This document shows positions 18,280 to 30,725 of a stretch of DNA of 64,000 nucleotides, piece by piece (within the stretch, counting starts at the first letter, position 1; each line of letters opens with the position of its first letter). The stretch comes from Helianthus annuus (Eukaryota > Streptophyta > Magnoliopsida > Asterales > Asteraceae). The stretch is from assembly GCF_002127325.2 (NCBI RefSeq), contig NC_035435.2:9767955-9831954 (forward strand), given 5' to 3'. Both the position numbers and the translations under genes were made by a program. A model generated the notes under the pieces. The model had not been told where the DNA came from, did not search any database, and worked only from the letters and a program-made list of their open reading frames with translations.

Positions 18280-21200
18280 CAACAGCAACGAGCCGCCCGT
18301 GCCAGAACCTTCAACATCAACGTGCGCCAAGCACAAGCCGACAACAATGTGGTTAATGGTACGTTTCTTGTGAATGGTGTTTATGCCTCGTGTTTATTTG
18401 ATACTGGAGCCGATAACTGTTTTATATCGTTTGAGTTCGAAAAGCTCCTTAATCGTAAGCGCTCCCATCTCTCCTCGACGTTCGATGTCGAAGTCGCCAC
18501 TGGAAGAACCATTTCTGTTAATTCTGTTCTTCGTGATTGTACTCTGGAACTCAACAGTCACACCTTTCCGATTGACCTTATTCCGATGCAGCATGGAAGT
18601 TTTGACATCATAGTAGGCATGGACTTTCTTCACGAAAACCATGCTGAAGTTGTGTGCTTTGATAAGATGATTCGATTCATGCTCGCTAATGGTGATATAT
18701 TGTGTGTTTATGGTGAAACTACTTCGAAAGGTCTCAAGCTCATGTCATGTGTCCAAGCTAGCAAGTATCTCCGCAAGGAATACAGAGCTTTCATGGCTAA
18801 TATTGTAGTAGCGGAGGAGGTAAAGAAAGGAAAGACGGAAGTGAAAGATGTCCATGTGGTTCGTGAATTTCCTACCGTGTTTCCCAACGAATTGCCTGGC
18901 CTTCCGCCAAGTCGTGATATCGACTTTCGTATTGACCTCATTCCTGGAGCCAACCCTGTTGCTAAAGCTCCTTATCGACTCGCTCCGTCCGAAATGCGCG
19001 AACTCTCGAGTCAGCTTCAGGAATTACTTGATAAAGGCTTTATTCGCCCGAGCACTTCTCCATGGGGCGCACCAGTCCTTTTCGTTAAAAAGAAGGATGG
19101 GTCGTTTCGGATGTGCATCGACTATCGGGAATTGAATAAGTTGACAATCAAGAATCGCTATCCCCTGCCTCGAATTGATGATTTGTTTTATCAGCTACAA
19201 GGTGCTACATGTTTCTCGAAGATCGATCTACGTTCAGGCTATCACCAACTACGCATTCAAGAAGAGGATATACCCAAAGCCGCCTTCCGCACTCGTTACG
19301 GCCACTATGAGTTTGTTGTTATGCCTTTTGGTTTAACCAACGCACCCGCGGTTTTTTTGGATCTGATGAATCGGGTGTGTAAACCATTTCTAGACCTCTT
19401 CGTCATCGTGTTCATCGATGATATCCTGATCTATTCCAAGTCGAAAGCCGAACACGCGCACCACCTACGTTTGGTTCTCGAATTACTCCGGCGGAATCGA
19501 CTCTATGCTAAGTTCTTCAAGTGTGAATTTTGGCTAGAGGAGGTTCAATTCCTCGGTCACATTGTCAATAGTCAAGGTATTCATGTCGATCCCGCGAAGA
19601 TTGAAGCAGTTAAGAGTTGGGTTACGCCGAAGAACCCGTCTGAAGTCCGTTCTTTTCTCGGACTAGCGGGCTATTATCGATGATTTATCCAAGGATTCTC
19701 TAAAATTGTTGTGCTGCTTACCGCCCTCACGCACAAAGACAGATCCTTTGTTTGGGGAACCGAACAGGAGTCTGCCTTCCAAACCCTCAAGTACATGCTC
19801 TGCAATGCTCATGTCCTCACTTTACCCGACGGAAACGACGACTTCATTGTCTATTGCGATGCCTCGAACCTTCGTCTTGGTTGTGTTCTTATGCAACGAG
19901 ACAAGGTTATCGCCTACACGTCTCGTCAGCTCAAGATCCACGAGAAGAACTATACAACCCATGACATCGAGCTAGGTGCAGTTGTTTTTGCGTTAAAGAT
20001 TTGGCGACACTACCTGTATGGTACCAAGTGTACGATCTTCACCGATCATAGGAGCCTACAACATATCTTTGACCAGAAGGAACTTAATATGCGTCAACGC
20101 CGATGGGTAGAACTTCTCAACGATTACGACTGTGAGATTCGTTACCACCCAGGCAAAGCAAATGTTGTTGCCGACGCTCTCAGCAGGCGGAGTTATCTGC
20201 ATAGCATTCCCAATATTCCAGCCTAGCATCATCTTGAACCCTTATTCGCGACGCCCAGCATGCGTGTTTTACCAAACGAACTTTAAAGAAGGAGAGGATA
20301 CACCACGATGGAGCCCATCTTGTTAATAAGTCAAATGGGATATTCCACTGTCTAGACCGAATTTGGATCCCTAAGCGGAACGATTTGCGACAGATTCTGA
20401 TGAACGAAGCCCACAAATTTCGGTATTCCATTCATCCCGGTGCCAACAAAATGTACCAGGACCTCCGCTACAAGTACTGGTGGCCGGGCATGAAGAGGGA
20501 TATTGCTCTCTATGTTGGAAAGTGCCTAACTTGCTCAAAAGTCAAGGCAGAACACCAATGACCCTCTGGCTTGCTTGAACAACCCCCGATCCCTATGTGG
20601 AAATGGGAAAGCATAGCTATGGACTTCATAACCAAGCTCCCGCGTACGTCAATAGGTCATGACAACATTTGGGATGTCGTTGACCGTTTGACCAAATCTC
20701 CTCACTTTCTGCCCATACGAGAAGACTACAAGGTAGAACGATTAGCCCGAATCTATACCGATGAGATCATTTGTAATCATGGGACGCCTCGCGACATCAT
20801 CTCTGACTGTGATGCTCGGTTTACCTCGCGACTGTGGGAAACGTTTCAAGCAGCTCTCGGTACTACGCTTAATCTGAGTACCGCATTTCATCCTTAAACC
20901 GACGGTCAGATGGAAAGAATGATTCGTACCCTTGAAGACATGCTCCGTTCGTGTGTCATAGATTTCGGTGGTAATTGGGGCACTTACCTGCCATTAGTCG
21001 AATTCTCGTATAATAATAGTTATCATTCCAGCATTCAAATGGCACCATTTGAGGCTTTATATGGAAGAAGATGTCGATCGCCTATTGTTTGGCATGAGAT
21101 CGGTCACTCGCAATTAACCAGTCCTGAGCTACTGCAAGAAAACGACTAACAAAATCTTCCAGATACGAGACAATCTGTTGAAAGCTCGGAGTCGTCGGAA

Positions 21201-21647
21201 AAGTTACGCCGATAGATGATGCAAGCCCCTTGAATTTAATGTTGGCGACTACGTACGTGGTCAGATTCGGTATGAAAGGGAAGCTAGCGCCTCGATATGT
21301 TGGACCTTTTAAGATTCTGGAAAGAATCAGAAAAGTCGCCTACAGACTCGAACTACCAGAGGAATTGAGTAACGTCCACCCGACTTTCCATGTTTCGAAC
21401 CTCCGAAAGTGCTTGGCTGAGCATGATTTAATTGTATCTCTTGATGACCTCCAAATAAACGAAACACTACACATCGTGGAGAAGCCTGTCGAGATCATGG
21501 ATCGCCAAACCAAGCAGCTCAGACGCTCGCGCATTCCTATTGTGAAAGTCCGATGGGAAGGCAAACGAGGCGCAGAGTTCACTTGAGAACTCGAAAGCGA
21601 CATGAAGGAGAAGTATCCGCAGTTGTTTGATACGGCTTCAGCCTAAT
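18280..21647 (+). pseudogene. Gypsy-2 pol: protease, RT, RNase H, integrase, broken
   Basis: Protease has [12 protein letters not shown] is well kept ([41 protein letters not shown] and the catalytic FIDD near 19415). A TGA at 19681-19683, inside GYYR-FIQGF, is one base from an Arg codon. RNase H ([29 protein letters not shown]) runs to TAG 20224-20226. The integrase zinc finger (H..H..CLTC, 20400-20545), the core with D (MDF), D (SDCD) and E (QMERM), and the C-terminal domain up to 21647 are recognisable, with stops at about 20559, 20895 and 21147 and a shift before 21230. The order PR-RT-RH-IN defines Ty3/gypsy. Confidence 0.9.
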
Positions 21648-21679
21648 TTCGGGACGAAATTCCCTTAAGTAGGGGAGGC
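21648..21679 (+). promoter_or_regulatory. Gypsy-2 palindrome and polypurine tract
   Basis: The near-palindrome AATTTCGGGACGAAATT follows the pol stop directly, then AAGTAGGGGAGG and the LTR start. The same palindrome precedes the PPT of Gypsy-3. Confidence 0.8.
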
Positions 21680-22858
21680 TCTAACACCCCGTGTTTCGAA
21701 AGTCAAAGTCAAAGTCAAGATTGAAGTCAAAGGGAGACAAGATTGCTAATTGCGATCTATCACTCCTTGCTCAATTCCTGTTTTGACTTCTTTGACTCAC
21801 AGTTAGTCTATTCTATGCTTAACGTTAGTTGTATTATGTGGAGTACTCACTAATAATCGAGGTTTATTCGATAATTATCGCATGTTTTATCACTTTATCG
21901 CTTATCGCAATCGCTCGCAACTCGAATTACGCGTTCTGAATATTGTTTTACGTGTGTGTGTGCCTTATGTGTTACTTGTGCATGTTTAATTATGTTATGT
22001 TGTGGTGATGACTTGAAATGCAATCGAAACTCAGTCGCAATCGAATCGCAAACGCTAAACGCAAGTGAAATAGGATGATTGTATGTTAGATATAGTAGTT
22101 AGGATTAAAAGTAATTTCAATAGGAAGCCCTATCGCCTCGCAACGCTCACAATCACAATCGAAACGGTAAAACTCGTCGCACCGAACACTCAAACCAGGC
22201 GACTGATCGACCAGGCGACCAGCTGATCGACCAGCGGTCCGAACGAGCCATAGCTCGATTGATCGGCCAGTCGACCGGGCTGCCACTCAATTGACCATCC
22301 CCTTTCCACTTTGGGAAACCCTATAAATACCCCATGTCACCATCAAACTTACTACTTTTAGCACCCTCTGTCCGACCAGCGCTCCAACCTCACTTTTTCT
22401 CCGATTTCTCGCAATTCCGGTAAGATTTCAACCTAAATCTTGTACATCTTTGATCTACACTTGATTCTACACCTTCCTATCTTTTGAATCTTAACTTTTA
22501 ACCGTGAAATCATCAAGATTCAAGGTGTTCTAGGATGACGTCATCATGGTGTTCTTAAGAACTTCATGTTTTGGCCTTAATCCACCGAGAACAACTTAGA
22601 TCTAACCGATTTCCACATAAACAAACAAAGATCTTTCATAGATCTAAACATATTCACGGTGAAAGGGGATGAAAGATGGTTTTCCAACTTTCTTTCAATT
22701 CTTCTACACTCAATGCACTCATAACCGATAGAATCGGGCTTGTTCTAACCTTCTACTCTTGCTGTTGATGAGTTGGTGCAAGATCCGTATTCTATCCACG
22801 AGATTACCGATTCCGGGTTAACCAGGAACAACCGTCTTGAACCGGTGAACCGACTGAA
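21680..22858 (+). repeat. Gypsy-2 3' LTR, first part
   Basis: Starts TCTAACACCCC (TG changed to TC). It includes a GATCGACCAG-rich stretch (22190-22300) and sequence from 22524 that matches the start of the surviving 5' LTR. Gypsy-3 interrupts it after CTGAA (22854-22858). Confidence 0.88.
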
Positions 22859-25819
22859 TGTGACACCCCAGGAAAATCAGGAAAACAACGCAACTTAACT
22901 AGCTTCCTCAGTAACCACGCACCAAATTTCGGGACGAAATTCTCTTAACAGGGGGAGAATGTGACAACCCTCAAAATCCCATGTATTCCGTACAAGTTAT
23001 TAATAATAATTAATGTGCTTGACGACTGTGTGGAATTACTTAACTGCTTTCTGATATCTGTGATATGCTTACACGTATTTGTTAATATACTAATAGTGTA
23101 CAGAAAGGTCACTAAATAGTCCGTTATATTTTCCTAAGTGTTAGAAAGTAAAAACGTTACAAAAATATATGTATAAGATGCCTTACGGAATAATTAAACA
23201 CTCTAACGAACCGGTATCTAACCGAACAACCGGACATTACCCAGGACACCAAAATATTGCTAGAAACATTGTTTAATTATTTCTTGGCTTGTCGTAATCC
23301 CCGAACACCCTAACACCCACTGTAACACACAACACACTAGTAACCGGGTTAATCACTTAACTGACTAAACTTAACCTAACTAACATCTAACTAAATGGTT
23401 GGATTTGAACCAAGACCCCCCCCCATGACCGATTTCGGTCCCCATGTAACTAGAACATGTACCATTTCTTATTATTATATTTCTTGGTGTCCCATATCAA
23501 GGTGACACAAGATCTTTTGGTCCATAAGTTCCATTTTGTCTATAAGAACAAGATAAGGCACAATAGAACTTTCACACATCAACACCCACACTAAACTCTC
23601 TCTTTCCCTCTCTTCACCTCTCGGCCGAACCCCCCTCTCCCCATCCATCCATTTTCGAGATTGGTCATCCCATTTCCAAGCATACACAAGTGTTAAGGAT
23701 CCCGTATAAGAAGGCTTGGTGCATTCGGAAAGCGAAGGACCTCATCTCGTTGCTTTTAACCACTCGTTTTTCGTCTAGTTTCTTCCCTACCCTTGAGCTA
23801 GTTGTAAGTGCTCCTAATCAACTTCTTGTTCATGTTTGATGTGGTTAATAAGAGATTTGTCGGTTAAAAATTATGAACATACAAGATCAAAATCTAAAAG
23901 TCTACTAAAATGATGAACAAGGTGGTTAATGGATGAATATTAGTGTAAAGCTTGTAGATCTTGTGTGATTATGATTATTGGTTGATTATCTGAAGTATTG
24001 CTGGTTAATATTAATGTTTGATGTTGTCGTGATCACTAAACTTGTTAACGGTATCGATCGAACACGATTTAGAAGGTTAAACACTGAAAATCAGAATATG
24101 TCCAAGTTTTACAGCCAACTTCAGTTGGCTGTAAACAGGTTATAAGCTCAACGAAAAACTGATATTTTGACTCTAAAATGTGATATTACGAAATACGGTT
24201 CTAATGGCACCGGAATCATAATTTTTGGACTTCACTTACTATTTTTAAAGTGTTAATTTGTAACAGCAACTTAAGCTGAATTTTGACAGCAATAAATGGG
24301 TGTTGTACTTTCAGTCATAACCTGAGTTTTGTGATGAATCGGACCATGAAATTTGTACAGTAAATGACAACCGATGCATGTGTAATTACCCCACTGGAAT
24401 TTCGTAAATCGGACACTCGATGAATTTTTAATAAATTGTTCCGTGGACTGTGGTCAGAAATTCATAAATCTGAGTTCAGTCCGGAATATGATTTTTTATA
24501 AAATATTGGTAGTGAACCGGACCCCAATATTTTTACACAATAAAATATGGAATGTTTAAGACATCTTGTAAAAATTTGGGAATTTTTGGAATAATTTAAC
24601 TATTTTATTAAAATGTCCGAAAACAGCCGGTTTTGAATATTAATGCTGAATTGATGTAAGTTGTGACTTGCGTGTCTAAATGTCGAGTATGCTATCCGTG
24701 AATGATCTAACATGGTATATATGTTATGTGCATTATCGTATGTTTGATTTTGAGTGGGGAATGGATGGGAAACTTAGAGGGGCATAAACCGTTAAAACGA
24801 TGCATGTTGTGTGATAGATACGTGTAGGAACTTTGTGTTCTATTTGAGAGCCACTAAATGACTAACTGGTAAATTATATTAGGACGTGATTGACCGACCT
24901 TGACTGTTAGCTATATTGAGAATCTAACCGAGCAAACCGAGGTGAGTTCACACACTTTCTAAGGCATGGGATTCCCAGGGGTTTGGGAATGGGATTGATT
25001 AACTACTTGTACTATCATTACTATTAAACTACTTTTTACTGTCCTCGGATTGAAGGGCACGTACGTAAAACCTACGTACACGATCATAAGACCATCAACT
25101 CTATCACTTTAAGTCCCTCATTTATCGACTTAATCGCCGAGGCCTATGGCGAGCGGGTCATTAGTTAATAGCGCTATTAGGTTTAACAAACCTCACACCG
25201 TGCCAGTCGGACGGGCGTGTACTAATGGACTATGGGCAAAGGGTCAATGCTGATAGACATTGACTTAGGGCACCTCTTATATTTTCGTAGCAGTCGATAC
25301 GCGTGGTCTAGTAACACATGGGAAACCCCCACTAACCTTCGCAAACATGTCAGAAAGACCGCGATGCAAACTCATACGATACATGGTTTTCTTTTCAAAA
25401 CGAACAGATGATTTACGAAACGAATGCTATAACTAAACAACCAACTGTGAATTCACTCAACTTTGTTGTTGACTCGTTGTTACATGCCTTACAGGTCGTT
25501 AAACGCTTGGAGCTTGCATATGGAGGTGGTCGTTGTGGGATGCGAACTGATATGTCCCGTATTTAATAAATGAACTTTATGAACTTATTAAACCTACGTT
25601 TTGAACTTTAAACTTATGAACTATGGACTATGTTTTGAACTTATGTTTTATGCTTCCGCTGTTTAACTAAAATCGGTTTACTCCCTCTTGGTCACCAATC
25701 GTATTGTGTTTGGTTTTAATTACTTAATTATGTTGTTCGATATGATTGGTGGCTCGATCCTGGTCATGTCACGCCTCCAAGCGGTGGTACTCCGCAAGGT
25801 GGATTTTGGGGGTGTGACA
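22859..25819 (+). repeat. Gypsy-3 5' LTR (2961 bp)
   Basis: TGTGACACCCC...GGTGTGACA. At 22928-22966 the LTR holds a copy of AATTTCGGGACGAAATT, a GGGGGAG purine tract and a second TGTGACAACCC start, as if an internal 3' end plus LTR start had been captured. A perfect hairpin with 9-bp stem (ACAGCCAAC/GTTGGCTGT) lies at 24111-24132. Confidence 0.93.
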
Positions 25820-25822
25820 GAT

Positions 25823-25834
25823 TGGTATCAGAGC
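25823..25834 (+). promoter_or_regulatory. Gypsy-3 primer-binding site
   Basis: TGGTATCAGAGC, three bases after the LTR end; complementary to initiator tRNA-Met. Confidence 0.93.
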
Positions 25835-26112
25835 CATTGGTTATAGTGAACTTGGTTTTAAAAAGGGAAAAGATTTTTGATAAAACCAGACTATAACCTG
25901 TACAGTGCTCAACGATCCACAACGACGCTTCGCTCCACGTGCAAGACTCGACACCATAAGTGGTATGATATATGTTAGATTATCAGTTAGATAGCTCACA
26001 CTGTGCATTAGTTAACGTGATAACTGCTACTTGAACCTTGTGTGCTTACTCTCTACTGTCGTCCCACACATACGCACTTTCACGACACTTTCCTCACTTA
26101 CGTTGCTTCGTT

Positions 26113-29100
26113 ATGAAGATCATGAGCAGACGCGGAGGACGTATCAACCTTACTCAAGCCCAGTTGACGGCTCTGATCAACGAACGAGTTGCTGAGGCAC
26201 TCGCAGCTGTTCCTGCAGGAGGTCAACATGCCCAGCCTCCTGTGTGCACATTCAAAACCTTCATGGATTGCCGACCAAGCACTTTCAGCGGCACAGAAGG
26301 TGCTGTAGGCCTTCTTCACTGGTTCGAGAAGCTCGAGTTTGTTTTCGAGATGTGTGATTGCCCGGAAGATCGTAAGGTGAAGTACGCTACTGGAACACTC
26401 GAAGGAGTTGCGTTAACCTGGTGGAAAGCACAGGTCCAATTGCTTGGGTTGGCGGTTGCTAACGCCACCCCATGGAATGGCTTCAAAGAACTGATTAGAG
26501 AAGAGTATTGCAGTCGTGACGACATCCACAAGCTAGAGGTGGAATTTTTCAACCTGAAGATGACGGGATCTGAGATTGAGGCGTATACTAAGAGGTCAAA
26601 TGAACTGGCCATCCTGTGTCCTACTATGGTGGACCCTCCTTACAAACGCATTGAGTTGTACCTTAAGGGCTTGGTGCCAGAAATTCAAAGCCACGTAACC
26701 TCAGCTAACCTTGGCACTATACAGCGAATCGTCAAGTTGGCTCACCGTCTCACTGATTAGGCAGTTGAGCAGAACAAACTGCCCAAACGTATTAGCGCCA
26801 CTACTTCTGATGCTCCCAACGACAACAAGCGAAAATGGGATGAAAACTCCAGTAAGGGTTCTGCTTCGGTTCAGTCTCAGCAGAGAAAGACTGATGGCTA
26901 CCAGAGTCCTGGTCAGCAATCCTCCGGTAATCAAGGACAGGGTGGGTATCGAGGAAACCACCCGAAGTGCAACAAATGTAACAGACACCATAGTGGTCAA
27001 TGCAACAAAGGACGTTGTCAAAGGTGTCTCAAGATGGGTCACGAAGCCAAGGATTGCAGGAGCTCACGTCCTGTGAATCAGAATCGCCAACAACAACAAG
27101 CTCCACAGAACCACCAGCAGCAGCCCCAGCAGGGAAATAAAGGATGCTTTCAGTGTGGCGCTGAAGGCCACTTTAAAAGGAACTGCCCCCAGCTGAACCA
27201 AAACCAGAATCAGAACAACCCAAGAAACGGGAATCATAATGGGAACAACAATGGAGGCAACAACGGAGGTAAGAATAATGGCAATGGCGCCCAAGGTCGA
27301 GTGTTCGTGATTGGTCAGGGAGAAGCAAGGAACGACCCCAACGTTGTGATGGGTAAGTTTCTTCTGGACGACTTCTTTGTTACTGTTTTATTTGATTCGG
27401 GTGCTGATACTAGCTACGTGTCCTTAGAAGTTAGTCAGATGCTTAAGCGCACTCCAACACTTTTGAATACCAAGCACACGGTAGAAATAGCAAATGGCAA
27501 AAGTTTAGAGGCTACACATATAGTTAAAGGTTGCAAGCTTGTCCTTGCCGATCAGACCTTTTCTATCAACCTCATTCCTATCGTTCTGGGTAGTTTTGAC
27601 GTTGTTATTGGGATAGATTGGTTATCTCAACACCAAGCGGAGATTATTTGCAAGGAGAAAATCGTCCGCATCCCTCGCCCTGGTAAAGAACCCCTCGTGA
27701 TTCGTGGCGACAAGAGTGGTGCTGTTGTAGGCATCATCTCTTTCCTTAAAGCCCAGAAGTGTTTACGGAAGGGCCACACCGCTATCCTAGCCCTCGTTAC
27801 TGAGGCATCCGCGGAAGAAAGGAAGATAGAAGACATTCCTATTGTACACGACTTTCCCGAGGTATTTCCTGAGGAATTACCTGGGCTTCCGCCTCATCGA
27901 CAAGTCGAGTTTCAAATCGAGCTAGCTCCTGGAGCAGCACCAATAGCTCGTGCGCCTTATCAACTTGCTCCATCAGAACTCGAAGAACTATCTACGCAAC
28001 TACAAGAACTTCTGGAAAAGGGTTTTATACGTCCTAGTTCTTCGCCATGGGGAGCTCCAGTGTTGTTCGTAAAGAAGAAAGACGGTACCTTCAGGATGTG
28101 TATTGACTACCGCGAGCTCAACAAGGTGATCGTGAAGAATTGTTATCCTCTTCCACGCATTGATGATTTGTTCGACCAGTTGCAAGGGTCGAGTTATTAC
28201 TCCAAGATTGACTTGAGATCGGGATACCATCAGCTGAGGGTCCGAGATGAGGACGTCTCGAAAATAGCATTCAGAACTCGTTACGGCCATTACGAGTTTC
28301 TGGTTATGCCATTCGGGCTGACAAATGCACCAGCGGTCTTCATGGATCTCATGAACCGAGTATGCAAGCCTTACCTGGATAAGTTCGTTATTGTGTTCAT
28401 CGACGATATCCTGATCTATTCTAAGAGTCAGGAGGAACACGAGCAGCATCTACGACTTATGCTGGAACTTCTTCGAAAAGAGCAGTTGTATGCCAAGTTT
28501 TCGAAATGTGACTTCTGGCTTCGCGAAGTCCACTTTCTAGGCCATGTGGTAAATAAGGATGGAATTCATGTGGATCCATCTAAGGTTGAATCGATCAAGA
28601 ATTGGCCTGCACCCCGCACACCAACAGAGATCCGCCAATTCTTAGGTTTGGCAGGATATTACAGAAGGTTTATCAAAGATTTCTCCAAGATTGCGCAACC
28701 TCTCACTTCACTGACTCAGAAGGGTGTCACCTATCGTTGGGGTGATGCACAGGAGTCCGCATTTCAGCACTTGAAGGATAGACTTTGTAGTGCGCCTATC
28801 CTCTCATTGCCTGAAGGCACAGATGATTTTGTGGTTTATTGCGACGCTTCCATCCAAGGACTTGGTTGTGTGTTGAAGCAACGTGACAAGGTCATTGCCT
28901 ACGCATCGCGCCAACTTAAGGTTCACGAAAGGAACTACACTACGCACGACTTGGAATTGGGAGCAGTTGTTTTCGCGCTTAAGATATGGAGACATTACCT
29001 GTACGGTACCAAGTGCACTATTTACACCGATCACAAGAGTCTCGAGCATATCTTCAAGCAAAAGGAATTGAATATGCGACAACGCCGATGGGTAGAGCTC

Positions 29101-30690
29101 TTGAATGATTACGAATGCGCTATCAAGTATCATCCGGGCAAAGCCAATGTTGTGGCCGACGCCCTCAGTCGAAAGGATACTATACCTAGGCGTGTACGTG
29201 CGTTACAGCTTACCATCCAATCCAACCTTCCAGCTCAGATTCGTGATGCTCAGGTTGAAGCATTGAGAGCAGAGAACATCAGGGATGAGTCCCTACGAGG
29301 ATCGAGACAACGGTTAGAATAAAAGGAAAACGGCGCCTACTATGTTAATGGACGCATCTGGGTTCCGCTGTATGGAGACTTACGCGAGCTTGTGATGGAT
29401 GAAGCACATAAGTCTCGTTATTCAGTACATCCCGGTTCGGATAAGATGTACCACGATCTAAAGACTACATACTGGTGGCCTGGTATGAAAGCCAGCATAG
29501 CAACCTACGTCAGTAAATGCTTGACTTGTGCTAGAGTCAAGGTCGAATACCAGAAACCATCAGGCCCACTCCAACAACCAGAGATACCTAAATGGAAATG
29601 GGAGCAAATTTCCATGGATTTCGTTACTGGTCTGCCCAGATCACAATGCGGAAATGATACCATTTGGGTGATCGTGGATCGACTGACCAAGTCTGCACAT
29701 TTTCTGCCTATCAAAGAAACGGATAAGTTTTCTACTCTAGCAGACATCTACCTAAAAGAAGTGGTATCAAGGCACGGAGTGCCAACCTCCATCATTTCTG
29801 ATCGTGACGCGTGTTTCACCTCTGAACTGTGGCAAGCTATGCACAAGTCTTTTGGCTCACGATTAGATATGAGCACCGCTTATCATCCACAGACGGATGG
29901 GCAATCAGAACGCACCATCCAAACCCTTGAAGACATGCTTAGGGCATGTGTAATCGATTTTGGTAACGGCTGGGAAAAGCATCTCCCGTTAGTGGAGTTT
30001 TCATATAACAACAGCTACCACACCAGCATCCAGGCCGCTCCGTTCGAGGCATTGTATGGACGCAAGTGCCGATCACCTCTCTGTTGGGCAGAAGTTGGTG
30101 ACAGTCAAATCACTGGTCCAGAACTTGTAGTAGATACAACCGAGAAGATTGCCCAGATACGACAGCGAATGGCGGCAGCTCGTGACCGTCAGAAAAGCTA
30201 TGCCGATAAGCGAAGAAAGCCACTCGAGTTCCAGATTGGGGATCGAGTGCTACTCAAAGTCTCACCTTGGAAAGGTGTAGTCCGATTCGGCAAACGGGGC
30301 AAGCTCAACCCGCGCTATATCGGACCGTTCGAGATCATTGAGAGAATTGGCAAAGTCGCTTACAGGCTGAACCTACCTGAAGAACTCAGTGGAGTTCACA
30401 ACGTATTCCATGTGTCGAATCTGAAGAAGTGTTTGTCAGATGAGACCCTCATAGTTCCTCTCAAAGAGCTCACAATCGACGACAAGCTGCGATTCGTTGA
30501 GGAACCAGTAGAGATTACGGATCAAGATGTCAAGATTCTCAAGCACACCAGAATACCTCTGGTCCGAGTTCGTTGGAATTCCCGTCGTGGCCCAGAGTAT
30601 ACCTGGGAACGAGAAGACCAAATGAAACTCAAGTATCCCCAGCTGTTTAAGAAAAATGCAACCACTACTGAGGCTGAAGCTACCGCATAA
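26113..30690 (+). pseudogene. Gypsy-3 gag-pol polyprotein, one frame with two stops
   Basis: All parts lie in the same frame, from ATG 26113 (or 26122, MSRRGGRINL) to TAA 30688-30690. Only TAG at 26758-26760 (after LAHRLTD) and TAA at 29320-29322 (between RNase H and integrase) break it. Gag domain at 26260-26750. Zinc knuckles [14 protein letters not shown] near 27016 and [14 protein letters not shown] near 27148. Protease DSGAD near 27394. RT at 27960-28680 with catalytic FIDD near 28398. RNase H at 28830-29180 ([30 protein letters not shown]). Integrase zinc finger at 29400-29530, catalytic D (MDFVTG), D (SDRDA) and E (QSERT), then the C-terminal chromodomain ([17 protein letters not shown], about 30555-30605). 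Every catalytic residue I looked for is present. It was probably functional until recently. Confidence 0.93.
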
Positions 30691-30725
30691 TTTCGGGACG
30701 AAATTCCAAATCAACGGGGGGATGA
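30691..30725 (+). promoter_or_regulatory. Gypsy-3 palindrome and polypurine tract
   Basis: The AATTTCGGGACGAAATT palindrome starts right at the pol stop codon and is followed by the ACGGGGGGATGA purine tract and the LTR start TGTGATACCCC. Confidence 0.88.

Noticed and set aside
17433..18336. Minus-strand frames of 139-144 codons rich in Leu
   Set aside because: Antisense of Gln-codon repeats (CAG/CAA) in Gypsy-2 gag.
29320..29322. The stop between RNase H and integrase as a programmed readthrough site
   Set aside because: Ty3/gypsy elements do not normally separate these domains by readthrough; a point mutation is simpler.
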